Shown: positions 50,326-61,509, counted from the stretch's first letter. The stretch is 64,000 nucleotides of DNA from Staphylococcus hyicus (GCF_000816085.1 NZ_CP008747.1:1488001-1552000), one strand, 5' to 3'. Numbers and translations are program-made. Notes: generated from the letters alone by a model not told the origin.

Positions 50326-50514
50326 ATGCCAATCGTTACAGTACAATTATTAGAAGGACGTTCTGATGAACAATTAAAAGCTCTCGTTTCTGAAGTCACA
50401 GATGCCGTAGAGAAAACGACAAAAGCAAATCGAAATGCCATTTCTGTTGTTATCGAAGAAATGAAACCACAACATTATGGTGTAGGCGGCGTACGTAAAG
50501 CAGATCAATCTTAA
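50326..50514 (+). CDS. 4-oxalocrotonate tautomerase family protein
   Basis: A 62-residue small tautomerase. After Met removal, Pro-1 (MPIVTVQLLEGRS) is the catalytic base, and Arg-11/12 (EGRS) is conserved. It would assemble as a hexamer. The physiological substrate in staphylococci is unknown. It follows AAGGAGG and is followed by a family hairpin at 50618. Confidence 0.9.
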   Translation: MPIVTVQLLEGRSDEQLKALVSEVTDAVEKTTKANRNAISVVIEEMKPQHYGVGGVRKADQS

Positions 50515-50617
50515 AAAAACATTAAATGAAAAATCTTGAAATAAAATATAAAGCATTATGTGTAACATATTTATATTTAACTTCGGGCTTTGACATCGCT
50601 TCACCCATAACTCAAAA

Positions 50618-50654
50618 AGCCATTAACATTCATCTAAGCATGAAGTTAATGGCT
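50618..50654. terminator. Hairpin between the tautomerase and LCP genes
   Basis: AGCCATTAACATTCAT and ATGAAGTTAATGGCT pair with one bulge and are followed by ATTATTTT. It resembles the other AGCC...GGCT hairpins. Confidence 0.65.
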
Positions 50655-50751
50655 ATTATTTTAATTCTACAGAAATAATGTAATCATAAAAGTGACGTAT
50701 TAAGGAATAATCAAAGGAATAAATATTTAAAACCTAACCTCTTGTGAAAAA

Positions 50752-51723
50752 TTATTGATTTAAAAATTCTTCAATTTGCTTTTTATTTGCTTCTTTATCA
50801 ATACCTAACGCACTACCTCCATCATTCGTAGTAACATCTTCGTATGTACCTTTAACGGGCACACTTAACGTTTTAATGTTTTTATCGCCACGAATAATAA
50901 AACTTATACCCGTTTGATAAATCGCAGAGTCAGGCATGTCCGTTGCCACGTATCCACGCATAATACCAGCAAGTTTTGGCAATTTAAATATTGTCGACGG
51001 TTGAACAAGCTCTTGTTTTAACGCACTCATCACTTGTTGTTGGCGTCGTACACGTCCAAAATCACCTTCTTCATCATGTCGGAAACGCGCATATCCTAAC
51101 AATTCTTTACCATTCAAACGATGCTCGCCTTTTTTAAGTGATACACCAATTTTGGCCGACATATCTTTTTCAACATTAATAGGCACACCTTCAGGACTTA
51201 ATTCATCAATCATAGCTTCAAATCCTTTAAAATCAAGCGTGGCATAATATTCTGGTTCGATGCCTAAATTTTCTTTTAACGTTTTGCGTAACAATTCTGG
51301 ACCGCCTAATGAATATGCGGTATTGATTTTGTAACGGTTGTAACCAGGGATGTCCGCATAAATATCACGCATGACAGATACAATTTTCATATCTTTATGT
51401 AGGAAATCATATTGTGCAATCATGATGGAATCTGTTCGGGAAACACCACCATCTTCACGGTCAGATCCTAAAATAAGTACCGTTGCTTTGGCATCATTTT
51501 TAGATGTACCATTAAATTTATGTAACTTAGGTGCTTGTTTATGATCTTTGGCCACTTCAAGACCAGAACGATAGCTCGAAACCGAAAAAACAATTGTTGC
51601 TATTAATAAAAGGATAATTGCCAAAATAATAAATGGAAGTTTACGTATGCGTCGTTTTTTGCGACGTTTCATACCTCCTTTTGGCGGTTTGGGATTTCTA
51701 TGTTCATATTTATTTTCGCTCAT
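50752..51723 (-). CDS. msrR: LytR-CpsA-Psr family protein (MsrR-like)
   Basis: A 323-residue membrane-anchored phosphotransferase that joins wall teichoic acid or similar polymers to peptidoglycan. A basic cytoplasmic N-terminus ([11 protein letters not shown]) precedes one membrane helix (about 30-50). The extracellular LCP domain has the Arg/Asp motifs [17 protein letters not shown] and [17 protein letters not shown], and [20 protein letters not shown]. Its location next to msrA and mprF matches MsrR of S. aureus. Confidence 0.88.
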   Translation of the reverse strand: MSENKYEHRNPKPPKGGMKRRKKRRIRKLPFIILAIILLLIATIVFSVSSYRSGLEVAKDHKQAPKLHKFNGTSKNDAKATVLILGSDREDGGVSRTDSIMIAQYDFLHKDMKIVSVMRDIYADIPGYNRYKINTAYSLGGPELLRKTLKENLGIEPEYYATLDFKGFEAMIDELSPEGVPINVEKDMSAKIGVSLKKGEHRLNGKELLGYARFRHDEEGDFGRVRRQQQVMSALKQELVQPSTIFKLPKLAGIMRGYVATDMPDSAIYQTGISFIIRGDKNIKTLSVPVKGTYEDVTTNDGGSALGIDKEANKKQIEEFLNQ

Positions 51724-51868
51724 CTTATCAACCTTATACCTTCAAAATTGGGATAGTCTGTACTATCATTAATACATATTAACGTTATATAAAATTATTT
51801 TAAAAATCAAGTGAAAACTGTAAAAATCGGACTAAGGTCTAAAATAAAAAAAGGGAAAGGGTGTCCAC

Positions 51869-52381
51869 ATGAATATCAATGTTGCTTACTTTGCTGGAGG
51901 TTGCTTTTGGTGTATGGTTCAACCATTTGACACAAATGAAGGCATTGAAAATGTAACTTCAGGATACATGGGTGGACATTTCGCACACCCAACTTACGAA
52001 GATGTTAAAACAGGAGAAACAGGCCATTACGAAACCGTACGCATTGAATACGATGTCGCCCTATTCTCATATCAAAAATTGCTAGAAATTTTCTTTTCTG
52101 TCATAGATCCAACAGATGCTGGAGGTCAATATCAAGATCGTGGTCCTCAATACCAAACAGCTATTTTTTACACGAATAGCGATCAAAAAGAAGTAGCGGA
52201 AGCTTACATTGCATCTTTGAAAAATACATTGGACCATGACAAAGCCATTGCTACAAAAATATTACCAGCTTCCACATTTTACGAAGCAGAAGATTATCAT
52301 CAAGATTTTTATAAAAAGCATCCCGAACGATATCAACAAGAAAAAGAAGATCGTGCAAAATATCAATCTAAACATCATTAA
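51869..52381 (+). CDS. Peptide methionine-S-sulfoxide reductase MsrA (copy 2)
   Basis: A 170-residue MsrA, a paralogue of the one at 7707-8234. The catalytic Cys is C12 in AGGCFWC. Both copies share the same CFWC variation and the GxYxDRG-type loop ([16 protein letters not shown]). It stands alone, without msrB, between the divergent LCP gene and the convergent mprF. Confidence 0.94.
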   Translation: MNINVAYFAGGCFWCMVQPFDTNEGIENVTSGYMGGHFAHPTYEDVKTGETGHYETVRIEYDVALFSYQKLLEIFFSVIDPTDAGGQYQDRGPQYQTAIFYTNSDQKEVAEAYIASLKNTLDHDKAIATKILPASTFYEAEDYHQDFYKKHPERYQQEKEDRAKYQSKHH

Positions 52382-52386
52382 CATAT

Positions 52387-52424
52387 AAAAAATGGATGTA
52401 GCGACAAGGCTACATCCATTTTTT
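52387..52424. terminator. Bidirectional terminator between msrA2 and mprF
   Basis: AAAAAATGGATGTAGC and GCTACATCCATTTTTT are perfect 16-base arms with a 6-base loop. Confidence 0.9.
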
Positions 52425-52426
52425 AT

Positions 52427-54946
52427 TTAAACATTTTTACGAATAACTCGCGTAACTTTAATTAAACTTTCCCAAACATTTTGACGTCGGTGATACACTA
52501 AAAAGCGTGATTCCCAATTTGGATTAAATTTACTTTTATATTTACGTAATCCTTGGAAGCTATACAAACCGTTAAAGTGTTCATATAAACGTCCTGCAAA
52601 TTTTTCACGCAAATGACCATATGGCATTTGACCTACATTAGATAATGTCGCCATACCCATATTAAAGTATGCGTAGCCATTTTCTTTAGACCATTGCAAC
52701 ATGTGTAAATACAACGCATCCATAAATGGTACATCAATAGACTTGTCCCATCGAATTAAATCCACAGATACAATCTCTTTATCTTTAACCGGCATGAGCG
52801 TACAGAATGCATCAATACGTCCTTCTTCATTTTTCAAAACGGCAATAGGTGCAGTATCGAGATACGCACGAGAGAAATGCCCTACCGAGAAATAAAACTC
52901 TTTATCTTGCCCAAGCCAATCGTCGCTCACTTCTTTAAGTCGATTAAACGTTGCTTCATCAACTGGAGATTGTAACATTTCAAATGTATATCCCATTGAC
53001 TCTACTTTATTTAACGTTGCTCGGAATCCACGACGTTTTTTGCCTGACGTCGTAAAGGCTTGAGCATCAATTAACGCTTCTTCGCCTAGTTTAAAGAATT
53101 GGTTACCAAAGTCATGGTATAACGATAAATGCTTTTCAGAAACTTGATAGAAAATGACTTCTGCACCTAAATAAGAGGCATGATCATAAAACTTTTCTAA
53201 AAGTTCTGCAAAGTGCTCTTCATTGCCCACAGGATCTCCTAAAACAATTAATGAATTACGATAAAAGCGGTACATGATAAATGCATCTTGCGCTTCATTA
53301 ACAAACATATTTTTATCACCACTGAACAATAAGTGACTCAAATTATGACCACCATATTGTCCCAATATGTTTTGACCTACTTTTAAATCTACGTTTTCAA
53401 GCGGCGTACGATAATGACGTTCAAAGATATAAATAATGATACCTACGATGAGTGACATCCCTATAATTGAAAGCCAAAATGTTGAACGTAATACAAAATA
53501 ATCTACATTTGGCATTTGGATATTAAAAGCATCTAAAAATCGTTTTGCAAAATGTTGGTTTAAAAGTAAAAGTACTACACTCACTAAAATAATGTAAAAG
53601 ATTGATTTGATTCGAATCGCACGTTTTAAAACATGAGATTTACGATATGCAAACACTAAAGGTGCTAAAATTAATGCGGCAATCAGTACTTCAATTGTAA
53701 TACCATACACATAGAAATTAGAAATGATTAAAATACACATCGCGACGATGACAAAAAGCATGGCACGCTGACTTCGTTCGACAATCCCTCGTAAATTTAA
53801 CATTAAAATCAAACAAGCACTTACGTTAAATATATAGAGGATAAGGAACACAATGTGGTGTTTAGATATCGCCGCATCTGCCAATATAAGCACATTTACC
53901 AATAAAAACGTTAAACTCGTAATACCTACTAAAATACTTAAAATTAATGATGGAAAAATATTTACAAAATCTTTTTGGAATGAAAAGATAAACCCTGTCA
54001 CTTCTCTAGCTGGAACAAAGTATTTTGAATCTGATATGAAGCTTTTAGCATGTGGACCGAATTCAAATACCGTCATAACAAGTGCAAAGAATAACGGGAA
54101 GAAATAGTAAGCAAAACGATACACAAGCAACGCTAAAACAATCTTTTCTTCAGGAATACCGATATATTTCAAACCTAATAAAATAATTAAGTCAAAAGCA
54201 CCAAATCCACCTGGGATAAACGATGCTAAACCTGAAATAGCCGCCACAATAAATACGCTAAGTACGACTGGAAACGGCGGGTTCGCCCCAACAATATGTA
54301 ACGATAAATAAAGTACCACACTGGCACAAATCCATTCAACGCTTGAAATTACTGTAAATAGTGTTCCTAACCAACGTGCTTTTTGATCAATTGGTGAAAT
54401 TAAAGACACTATAATAAACGCTGGTAACAACAATGCCACAATATAGAGTAAAATTTTAACCCATATTGACGTATTATCTAGAAAACTCACATCGAGAATA
54501 TGCGTGACAATAAGTAAAGATAGAAAGCTTAAACCCGTAAGCATTGAAGTCAAAATATAAGAAATGAACTTCACAAGTTTTTTACGTTCATTTGAATAGT
54601 TACTATAAAACCATAGCCGAACACCTGCGCCAATAAAACCACCAAAACCAATAATATTGTTAAAAGCATTAATGATGTAACCAACACGTAATGCTTTAAA
54701 TTTAGACACTGGTAATTTGAATCGTGCTACTAAAACCCAGTCAAATAATGATAACAATCCAAGTGCAAAGGCACCTAGCAAGAATAAACCAATAAGTTCA
54801 AAACGATTAATGTGATTAAACAGTATAAATGTTTTCTTAAAATCAATATGTGACAATTCTTTCGTTAATACTGACGTCACAATTACAATTAATACCAAAA
54901 CAAATACAATTTTTAAATATTTCACTAAATTTTTATTTAAAGACAT
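52427..54946 (-). CDS. mprF: Lysylphosphatidylglycerol synthase/flippase
   Basis: This 839-residue protein transfers lysine from lysyl-tRNA to phosphatidylglycerol and moves the product to the outer leaflet. This lowers surface negative charge and gives tolerance to cationic peptides and daptomycin. About 14 membrane segments lie in residues 10-510. The synthase domain follows, with ADxxx-type GNAT fold motifs such as SGKKRRGFRATLNKVESMGY and FNMGMATLSNVGQMPYGHL. Length is within a residue of the S. aureus protein. It is monocistronic. Confidence 0.95.
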   Translation of the reverse strand: MSLNKNLVKYLKIVFVLVLIVIVTSVLTKELSHIDFKKTFILFNHINRFELIGLFLLGAFALGLLSLFDWVLVARFKLPVSKFKALRVGYIINAFNNIIGFGGFIGAGVRLWFYSNYSNERKKLVKFISYILTSMLTGLSFLSLLIVTHILDVSFLDNTSIWVKILLYIVALLLPAFIIVSLISPIDQKARWLGTLFTVISSVEWICASVVLYLSLHIVGANPPFPVVLSVFIVAAISGLASFIPGGFGAFDLIILLGLKYIGIPEEKIVLALLVYRFAYYFFPLFFALVMTVFEFGPHAKSFISDSKYFVPAREVTGFIFSFQKDFVNIFPSLILSILVGITSLTFLLVNVLILADAAISKHHIVFLILYIFNVSACLILMLNLRGIVERSQRAMLFVIVAMCILIISNFYVYGITIEVLIAALILAPLVFAYRKSHVLKRAIRIKSIFYIILVSVVLLLLNQHFAKRFLDAFNIQMPNVDYFVLRSTFWLSIIGMSLIVGIIIYIFERHYRTPLENVDLKVGQNILGQYGGHNLSHLLFSGDKNMFVNEAQDAFIMYRFYRNSLIVLGDPVGNEEHFAELLEKFYDHASYLGAEVIFYQVSEKHLSLYHDFGNQFFKLGEEALIDAQAFTTSGKKRRGFRATLNKVESMGYTFEMLQSPVDEATFNRLKEVSDDWLGQDKEFYFSVGHFSRAYLDTAPIAVLKNEEGRIDAFCTLMPVKDKEIVSVDLIRWDKSIDVPFMDALYLHMLQWSKENGYAYFNMGMATLSNVGQMPYGHLREKFAGRLYEHFNGLYSFQGLRKYKSKFNPNWESRFLVYHRRQNVWESLIKVTRVIRKNV

Positions 54947-55097
54947 ATGACACTACCTTTCTGACTGAATTCATGCAAAAGGTTGATAGATTTATCTCTC
55001 ATATCAACCTTCAACATTTAAAAACTGACTGAAATTGTGATGATACATGATAGGGTGACACTTATGCAAGTCTTGTAGAGCTAAATTGATGTTGATT

Positions 55098-56324
55098 TTA
55101 TTTCGGAGATGCTGGCTTACTTTGAGCACTAGCATATTCATCATCGGGCATTTCGTATAATCCCGCATCTTCGGCATAATATTTATTATAACGACGTTTG
55201 AATAACAGGAATATATGTGATACAAGGACTTTCAAAATCGCATAAGCTGGAATACCCAAAATAACACCAACAATGCCTAATAAATTACCCGCACTTAATA
55301 AAACAAAAATAATAGTCAATGGGTGAATTTTTAATGTTTTACCCATAACATTAGGTGAAATAAAATGACCTTCAATAAACTGTACAGCAGTCCATACAAT
55401 AATCAATTTAATAAGCATGAAAGGCGATGTAATAATTGAAATGATGATTGCTGGTGAGATTGCAATAGTTGGTCCTAAATATGGCACAACACTTGTCACT
55501 GCAGCAATACTTGCAAGGATTAAAGCATAATCTAAACCAATGATAGAATAACCTATAAATAAGAGAAAGCCGATACAAAACGAAACAATGATTTGACCTT
55601 GGATATAAGACCCAACTTGGTGACTCATCTTATCAAGTAAATCATGCACATCTTTGCGAAATTTAGGTGGTGTCACATGATTGATAAACCCCTTAAATTT
55701 ATGACCATCTTTCAACATGAAGAATAATACAAATGGCACAGTGATAAGTACAACCGTCGCATTGACAAGTGTTTCTGCAAATGTACGCAGTCTAGGTGCA
55801 ATACTGTCTGACATCTTAGGTAAACGTTCTTGCAATGTTGTTAACGTACTTTCAATTTGTGTAGAATACTTTTCTAAAAATGGAAAATGCATAACACGAT
55901 TCACAAAGTCTGTTACTTTATGAATGTAATTAGGCGCATTTGAAATTAAACGTTCCAGTTGAATTGAAACAAGCGGAATCAGCAAATTAACAATAATTGT
56001 AATAATACCAGCAATTGCCACAAATAATATAGTAATCGCCCAAATTCGTTTAATATTATATCGTTCCATCAAGTTAATAATAGGATTAAACAAATAGAAT
56101 AATATTAAACCTATAATGATCGGTGCAGCGATGGTATTAAATACAATAATAAATGGTTGGAAGACGTATGAGACTTTGTCAAATATAAAAATCACAATGC
56201 CTAAAAGAATAAATATCATTAAAGCAAAAAGTAAGTCTTTCCCTCCGAAAAATTTCATAAAACGGCTCTCACGAAAATCAAGGTTTTTACGTTCCACCCC
56301 TTGAGTTTCTTTTTGATTAGACAT
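55098..56324 (-). CDS. AI-2E family (PerM-like) membrane transporter
   Basis: A 408-residue protein with about eight membrane segments, grouped around residues 32-100, 165-190 and 225-350. The family motif PYLGPTIAISPAIIISI (about 279-295) and the FIEGHFISPNVMGKTLKIHPL stretch are typical. Some relatives export autoinducer-2 and others are sodium/proton antiporters, so substrate cannot be inferred. It is a single gene between mprF and ptsG. Confidence 0.88.
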   Translation of the reverse strand: MSNQKETQGVERKNLDFRESRFMKFFGGKDLLFALMIFILLGIVIFIFDKVSYVFQPFIIVFNTIAAPIIIGLILFYLFNPIINLMERYNIKRIWAITILFVAIAGIITIIVNLLIPLVSIQLERLISNAPNYIHKVTDFVNRVMHFPFLEKYSTQIESTLTTLQERLPKMSDSIAPRLRTFAETLVNATVVLITVPFVLFFMLKDGHKFKGFINHVTPPKFRKDVHDLLDKMSHQVGSYIQGQIIVSFCIGFLLFIGYSIIGLDYALILASIAAVTSVVPYLGPTIAISPAIIISIITSPFMLIKLIIVWTAVQFIEGHFISPNVMGKTLKIHPLTIIFVLLSAGNLLGIVGVILGIPAYAILKVLVSHIFLLFKRRYNKYYAEDAGLYEMPDDEYASAQSKPASPK

Positions 56325-56664
56325 AACACTCTCACCCTACTTTACTTAAATTAATTATAGTGTATCGTTTTTTAAAAAAAATTAAAACATATAACTACAG
56401 TAAAAACTTTAAATCTACCTTAGAATTAGTATACATATCGGAAATAGTACTATTATTACAGGATAGTATATTCAAACAGTGCACATGCTCTTCTACGCCT
56501 ATATTATAAGTGCTTATATGATAAATCATTTTATATTAAAACGGAAACCTAACATAGTGTATCACCATTAAATACTTATACATATATAAGTTCTCGTTTA
56601 TATACCACATACACAATACCTACAAACAAGTATGATTTAATCACGTCTCAGTATCCTTTGTAAA
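56325..56664. other. AT-rich spacer between ptsG and the AI-2E gene
   Basis: Very AT-rich and without credible reading frames. A promoter for the AI-2E gene is presumably in the first 100 bases. No structure stands out other than the two terminators to the right. Confidence 0.3.
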
Positions 56665-56705
56665 AAATACCTTCAAAGTCATCGACACTGACTTTGAAGG
56701 TATTT
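56665..56705 (-). terminator. Second (distal) ptsG terminator, family hairpin
   Basis: AAATACCTTCAAAGTCA and its complement are perfect 17-base arms with a 7-base loop, followed on the minus strand by TTTTTTAC. It lies in tandem behind the terminator at 56728-56757. Confidence 0.75.
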
Positions 56706-56727
56706 AGTAATGTATTAGCAACAATAC

Positions 56728-56757
56728 AAAAAGGGCGCGCCTAAATTAGGCACACCC
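56728..56757 (-). terminator. First ptsG terminator
   Basis: On the minus strand, GGGTGTGCCT and AGGCGCGCCC pair fully, with two G-U pairs, then TTTTTG. The G-U polarity marks the minus strand as the working direction. Confidence 0.82.
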
Positions 56758-56766
56758 CATTTTTAA

Positions 56767-58797
56767 TTAAGCTTTAAATAATGTATCTCCAAAGTTTAAT
56801 GATTGACCTTCTGAAACCGTCACATCATTAATCTGTCCTTGCGTTAAAATAATTGGCGTGATATCGCTCTTCGCATGTTGACGAATGTAATCCAAATCAA
56901 ATGTAAGTAATACATCACCCGTTTGAATCGTTTGACCTTCTTCAACGTGCATTGTAAAGCCTTCACCATTAAGTTTAACTGTATCTAAACCAACGTGGAT
57001 TAAGAGTTCTGTACCTTCATCAGATACTAAACCAATCGCATGTTTTGTAGGGAAGAACATTTGAACTTTACCATTGAATGGCGCACGAACTTCACCTTTC
57101 GTTGGTTGAATCGCAATACCGTCACCCATCATTTTCTCACTGAATACTTGGTCAGGCACTTCAGAAAGTGGTACAAACTTACCTTCTAATGGAGACGCAA
57201 TAATTGTGTCATCTGAAGTTGCTTGTTTATTTTCATCAATCACAACCGGTTCATCGTCATGATCGTCTAAAGATACAGGCTTCACTGTTTTACCGTCCAT
57301 AATGTGTTGCATTTCATGTTTAATTTGATCAGACTTCGGTCCGAAGATTGCTTGCATGTTATTGCCCACTTCTAAGACTCCGGATGCACCTAAATCTTTT
57401 AAACGTGCAACGTCTACTTTCCCTTTATCAGCTACTTCGACACGTAAACGTGTAATACAAGCATCTAAATGTTTAATGTTTTCCTTACCACCCATAGATT
57501 CAAGTACAGCATAAGGCAATTCGCTTGCTTCTACTGAAGCACTTTCTGATTTTTTATCTTCGCGACCTGGTGTCTTAAAGTTGAATTTTGTAATCAAGAA
57601 GCGGAATACTGTATAGTAAATCACCGCATACACTAAACCAACTGGGATAACAAGCCACCAAGCGGTTTTGTTTGGTAAAATTCCTAGGAGTACAAAGTCA
57701 ATAAAGCCACCAGAGAATGTATAACCTAAATGTAAATCAAGTAAATATAAAATTAGGAATGAGAAACCATCAAGTACTGCATGAATAAAGAATAATAATG
57801 GTGCTACAAATAAGAATGAGAATTCTAATGGTTCAGTAATTCCTGTTAAAAACGATGTTAATGCTGCTGAAATCATTAAACCTGCAACAACTTTTTTGTT
57901 TTCAGGTTTCGCTGTATGATAAATCGCTAACGCTGCTGCCGGTAGACCGAACATCATTACTGGGAATTCACCTTGCATGAATTTACCAGCTGTTAACTGA
58001 GACCCTTCACGAATTTGCTCTAAGAAAATACGTTGATCCCCTTTAAAAATTTCTCCTGCTGCATTTGTATATGAACCAAATTCAAACCAGAATGGTGCAT
58101 GGAAAATATGATGTAAACCAAATGGAATCAATAAACGTTTAATGAAACCAAAGAAAAATACAGCGAGACCTGTATTAGAATCAAGTAAACCTGAACTAAA
58201 AGCGTTTAATCCACCTTGAATTGTTGGCCAAATTAATGCCATTGGAAACGCAAGAATGAAAGACAATGTTGCCATCATAATTGGTACAAATCGTTTTCCT
58301 GCAAAGAACCCTAAATACGTCGGTAATGAAATATTATAGAACTTGTTATAACACCACGCTGCAAGTGCACCGATGATAATACCACCGAAAACACCTGTTT
58401 GAAGTGTTGGAATACCAAGTACACTTGCAAAGCCTTTATCTGCTTGACCCGCCATTTCAGGCGTCACGTGTAAAAAGGCACCCATAGTTTTGTTTAAAAT
58501 TACAAAACCAACAAACGCTGCGATAGCTGCAACCCCGTCGCCACCAGCAAGACCTATGGCAACCCCCATTGCAAAAATAATCGGCAAGTTATCAAAGATA
58601 ACACCACCTGCACCCGTCATCATGGATGCGACGTTTTGCACACCTTCGTTTTGAATGAACGGAAGATAGTGTTGTAAAGCTTCCCCTTGTAAAGCTACAC
58701 CAAATGCTAATAGCAAACCAGCAGCTGGTAGAATCGCAACAGGTAACATTAAGGCTTTACCTATACGCTGCAACTGTCCAAATAGTTTCTTTCCCAC
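56767..58797 (-). CDS. ptsG: Glucose-specific PTS EIICBA
   Basis: A 676-residue glucose permease. The EIIC membrane domain spans about 1-405. EIIB lies at about 425-500 with the phospho-Cys in [16 protein letters not shown] lies at about 540-676 with the phospho-His in [16 protein letters not shown]. The start is GTG 58797 behind GGAGGT. The leader carries a GlcT-dependent antiterminator, and glcT is immediately upstream, so glucose controls its own uptake. Confidence 0.95.
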   Translation of the reverse strand: MGKKLFGQLQRIGKALMLPVAILPAAGLLLAFGVALQGEALQHYLPFIQNEGVQNVASMMTGAGGVIFDNLPIIFAMGVAIGLAGGDGVAAIAAFVGFVILNKTMGAFLHVTPEMAGQADKGFASVLGIPTLQTGVFGGIIIGALAAWCYNKFYNISLPTYLGFFAGKRFVPIMMATLSFILAFPMALIWPTIQGGLNAFSSGLLDSNTGLAVFFFGFIKRLLIPFGLHHIFHAPFWFEFGSYTNAAGEIFKGDQRIFLEQIREGSQLTAGKFMQGEFPVMMFGLPAAALAIYHTAKPENKKVVAGLMISAALTSFLTGITEPLEFSFLFVAPLLFFIHAVLDGFSFLILYLLDLHLGYTFSGGFIDFVLLGILPNKTAWWLVIPVGLVYAVIYYTVFRFLITKFNFKTPGREDKKSESASVEASELPYAVLESMGGKENIKHLDACITRLRVEVADKGKVDVARLKDLGASGVLEVGNNMQAIFGPKSDQIKHEMQHIMDGKTVKPVSLDDHDDEPVVIDENKQATSDDTIIASPLEGKFVPLSEVPDQVFSEKMMGDGIAIQPTKGEVRAPFNGKVQMFFPTKHAIGLVSDEGTELLIHVGLDTVKLNGEGFTMHVEEGQTIQTGDVLLTFDLDYIRQHAKSDITPIILTQGQINDVTVSEGQSLNFGDTLFKA

Positions 58798-58836
58798 AGT
58801 AATACCTCCAATTTTTTAATGAATCTTACACAAAAA

Positions 58837-58886
58837 GGCATGAGCAAAAAGCTATGGATATGTATCCACAGATTTAACCTCATGCC
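58837..58886 (-). terminator. ptsG leader terminator
   Basis: GGCATGAG (58886-58879) pairs with CTCATGCC (58844-58837) on the minus strand and is followed by TTTTTG. Its 5' arm overlaps the RAT element, so the two structures are mutually exclusive. Confidence 0.88.
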
Positions 58887-58907
58887 TAATCCCGCTTAGT
58901 AACACGT
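58878..58907 (-). promoter_or_regulatory. RAT antiterminator site for GlcT
   Basis: The 30-base element starts ACGTGTTACT and ends AGGCATGAGGT, closely resembling the B. subtilis ptsG RAT as I recall it. GlcT binding would stabilise it and prevent the terminator. Its 5' end overlaps the TAA of glcT (58909-58907). Confidence 0.85.
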
Positions 58908-59758
58908 TACGTATTTGATTGAGAAGTCGTTGAAAGTTGTTGAATATGCATTGTTAAATATGCAATTTCAGCTTGGTACACTTCCAAACTACTTTGTGTT
59001 TGAATCATTTTTACTATTTTAACAGCTACATTGTAACATAAAGGATACTGGGATTTCAATAGCGTTTCAAAATCTAATTGAACTTGTGCATGTTCTCCTT
59101 TACGAACCCGCTGTAATAAAAAATGAATATGGCGGACAAAACGTTGATATTGAATCGACTGAATCGGTATTTTAATTTGTAAATCATGTTCAATAATGCG
59201 CACCGCTTTATTAATGAGTTTTGGAACTTGTTCCGTTTCTTCAATATTAATTTGATTCGTTTGTGAAGCGATGTGTAATGCGATAAAACCAACTTCATCT
59301 TCTGGAAAATCGACATTTAATTGCAAATTAATACGCGCTACAACACGTTTAGCGATGGTATATGCTTCAGGATAACTGTATTTCGTTTCGCTAAGAAATG
59401 GATTTTGTATATATTGTTTTTGTTGATAGCGCTTTAAAGCAAATACAATATGATCTGTGATAGATACGATAAAAGACTCATTCTGACTTAAATCAAAATG
59501 TGACATAATCAATTGCACAGATTCAATAACGACTTTAAGTACATTTTCATCGGTGTGTGCAATCACCATTTTATAATGATCTTGTTCTTTTTTATTTTGT
59601 AATGTAAAGACCTTTTCAATAACTTTATCTGGTTGAATCTGCTTGCCCGCTTTTTGATTAAAGCCGAGCCCTTTGCCAATAATAATCACTTCCTCATTAT
59701 GATGTTCACATATGAGTACGTTATTGTTGAGGACTTTTTTTATTAAATATGACGGCAT
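58907..59758 (-). CDS. glcT: Transcription antiterminator GlcT
   Basis: A 283-residue BglG/SacY-type antiterminator. The RNA-binding domain is residues 1-60 (MPSYLIKKVLNNNVLICEHH; GKGLGFNQKAG). PRD1 is at about 65-170 and PRD2 at about 172-283, with His residues such as HIVFALKRY and GFIALHIASQ for PTS phosphorylation. I use ATG 59758 because it gives the family N-terminus and follows GGAGGAGA. The longer frame to 59824 adds unrelated residues. It acts on the ptsG leader that overlaps its stop codon. Confidence 0.94.
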   Translation of the reverse strand: MPSYLIKKVLNNNVLICEHHNEEVIIIGKGLGFNQKAGKQIQPDKVIEKVFTLQNKKEQDHYKMVIAHTDENVLKVVIESVQLIMSHFDLSQNESFIVSITDHIVFALKRYQQKQYIQNPFLSETKYSYPEAYTIAKRVVARINLQLNVDFPEDEVGFIALHIASQTNQINIEETEQVPKLINKAVRIIEHDLQIKIPIQSIQYQRFVRHIHFLLQRVRKGEHAQVQLDFETLLKSQYPLCYNVAVKIVKMIQTQSSLEVYQAEIAYLTMHIQQLSTTSQSNT

Positions 59759-59860
59759 AATTTTAATCTCCTCCACCACTTCATAATGATTATATATTGA
59801 AAGATAGAATAAATAAAGTGACATTTTTTATATTAATAGGGACGATTGCAATTTGTAAAA

Positions 59861-59901
59861 AAGCTTTCAAAATCCATACTAAAAATGAACTTTGAAAGCT
59901 T
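59861..59901 (-). terminator. Terminator after the alanine symporter gene
   Basis: AAGCTTTCAAAGTTCA-type arms (59861-59876 and 59886-59901) with minor mismatches are followed by TTTTTTAC on the minus strand. It is a member of the hairpin family. Confidence 0.75.
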
Positions 59902-59934
59902 AAAACACTTTATTTATTATATGATGAGATCAAA

Positions 59935-61404
59935 TTAAAATTTATCGTATTGCTTTAAACGTTTTTGAGCATCGCCCCAACATTCAATGCCGAATAAATT
60001 AATTTCTAATTCTTCAGGTCTAAAGATAGGTCGTTTACCTGCTTTACGTTGAAGTTGGTAATCTTTTGCTACAGCAAAAGCTACATTGGAAAGACCGATA
60101 ATAGCAATTAAGTTTACAATGGCCATTAAACCCATAAATAAATCTGCAGTATTCCAAACTGTTTCTGTTTTCACAACTGCACCAACAAAGACTAATAACA
60201 CAACACAACAACGGAAAATGAATAATACGATTTTATTTTGAGATAAAAATTCGATGTTAGATTGACCGTAGTAGTAGTTACCCACAACTGACGAGAATGC
60301 AAATAGCGTAATTGCGATAGATAAGAAGATACCGCCAGCACTTCCTAAATGTTCATTCAACGCGGATTGCGTTACTTTAACACCTTGCGCAGCACCTTCG
60401 CCAAATTCTAAGCCAGAATATAATAAAATCATAATCGCTGTTGCAGTACAAACGAGTAAAGTATCAAAAAATACACCTAGTGATTGAATTAGACCTTGCT
60501 TAACAGGATGTGTAACCGCTGCTGTAGCTGCTGCATTAGGCGCAGAACCCATACCTGCTTCATTGGAGAACAACCCACGTTTAACACCTTGTAAAACTGC
60601 AAAACCTAGCGCACCACCTGCAGCTTGATCAATGCCAAATGCACTTTTAATAATTGTTAAAATCATTGGTACGATTTGATCAATGTGTGTGACTAAAATA
60701 AACAATACCATCACGATGTATACAATGGCCATAATCGGTACAATAAATGATGACAATGTAGCGATACTTCGTACACCACCGAATATAATGATAGCCGTGA
60801 GTGCTGCTAAAACAATACCTGTAATGACAGGACTAATGCTATATTGCGTATGCAATGATTCAGCAATCGTATTTGATTGAACTGTATTAAACACAAAGGC
60901 AAATGTGATGGTAATTAAAATAGCGAATACAATACCTAACCATTTTTGATTTAAACCTTTAGTAATATAATATGCAGGACCACCTCGGAAGCCACCTTCT
61001 TTATCAGGAACTTTATACACTTGTGCTAAAGTTGCTTCGATAAATGCGCTTGCTGCACCAATGATGGCAATAATCCACATCCAAAACACTGCACCAGGAC
61101 CACCTAATACAATTGCAGTCGCAACCCCAGCGATATTCCCCGTCCCTACACGAGAACCCGCACTGATAGCAAATGCTTGGAAAGGTGAAATTCCCTTTTC
61201 ACCAGAATCTAAAGTTTCTGGTTTCTCCGTTAAGGCTCTGAACATCTCAGGTAGCCACCTAATTTGAACGAACTTTGAACTAATTGAGAAAAAAAGTCCA
61301 GCAGTTAGTAACAATCCAATTAAATATTGAGACCAAATTAAGTCTGTACCTTCAGTTACGAGTGTTTTGAACCAATCCGGAATTAAACTATCAAAATCTT
61401 TCAC
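59935..61404 (-). CDS. Alanine/glycine:sodium symporter, AgcS family
   Basis: A 489-residue transporter with about 11 membrane segments that imports alanine and/or glycine with sodium. The signatures FAISAGSRVGTGNIAGVATA (about 73-92), GPGAVFWMW and GVKRGLFSNEAGMGSAPNAA (about 275-294) are diagnostic. It is monocistronic between glcT and parC. Alanine supply is relevant to D-alanine for cell wall and teichoic acids. Confidence 0.93.
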   Translation of the reverse strand: MKDFDSLIPDWFKTLVTEGTDLIWSQYLIGLLLTAGLFFSISSKFVQIRWLPEMFRALTEKPETLDSGEKGISPFQAFAISAGSRVGTGNIAGVATAIVLGGPGAVFWMWIIAIIGAASAFIEATLAQVYKVPDKEGGFRGGPAYYITKGLNQKWLGIVFAILITITFAFVFNTVQSNTIAESLHTQYSISPVITGIVLAALTAIIIFGGVRSIATLSSFIVPIMAIVYIVMVLFILVTHIDQIVPMILTIIKSAFGIDQAAGGALGFAVLQGVKRGLFSNEAGMGSAPNAAATAAVTHPVKQGLIQSLGVFFDTLLVCTATAIMILLYSGLEFGEGAAQGVKVTQSALNEHLGSAGGIFLSIAITLFAFSSVVGNYYYGQSNIEFLSQNKIVLFIFRCCVVLLVFVGAVVKTETVWNTADLFMGLMAIVNLIAIIGLSNVAFAVAKDYQLQRKAGKRPIFRPEELEINLFGIECWGDAQKRLKQYDKF

Positions 61405-61509
61405 TTTAATCCCTCTTTACTTATCAAATTTTCAAATATACTCAATTTTAAAAACAACTAGGTTTATTCTACCATTGAATAAGTGAAGTGACTATAAATT
61501 TTTTAAAAG

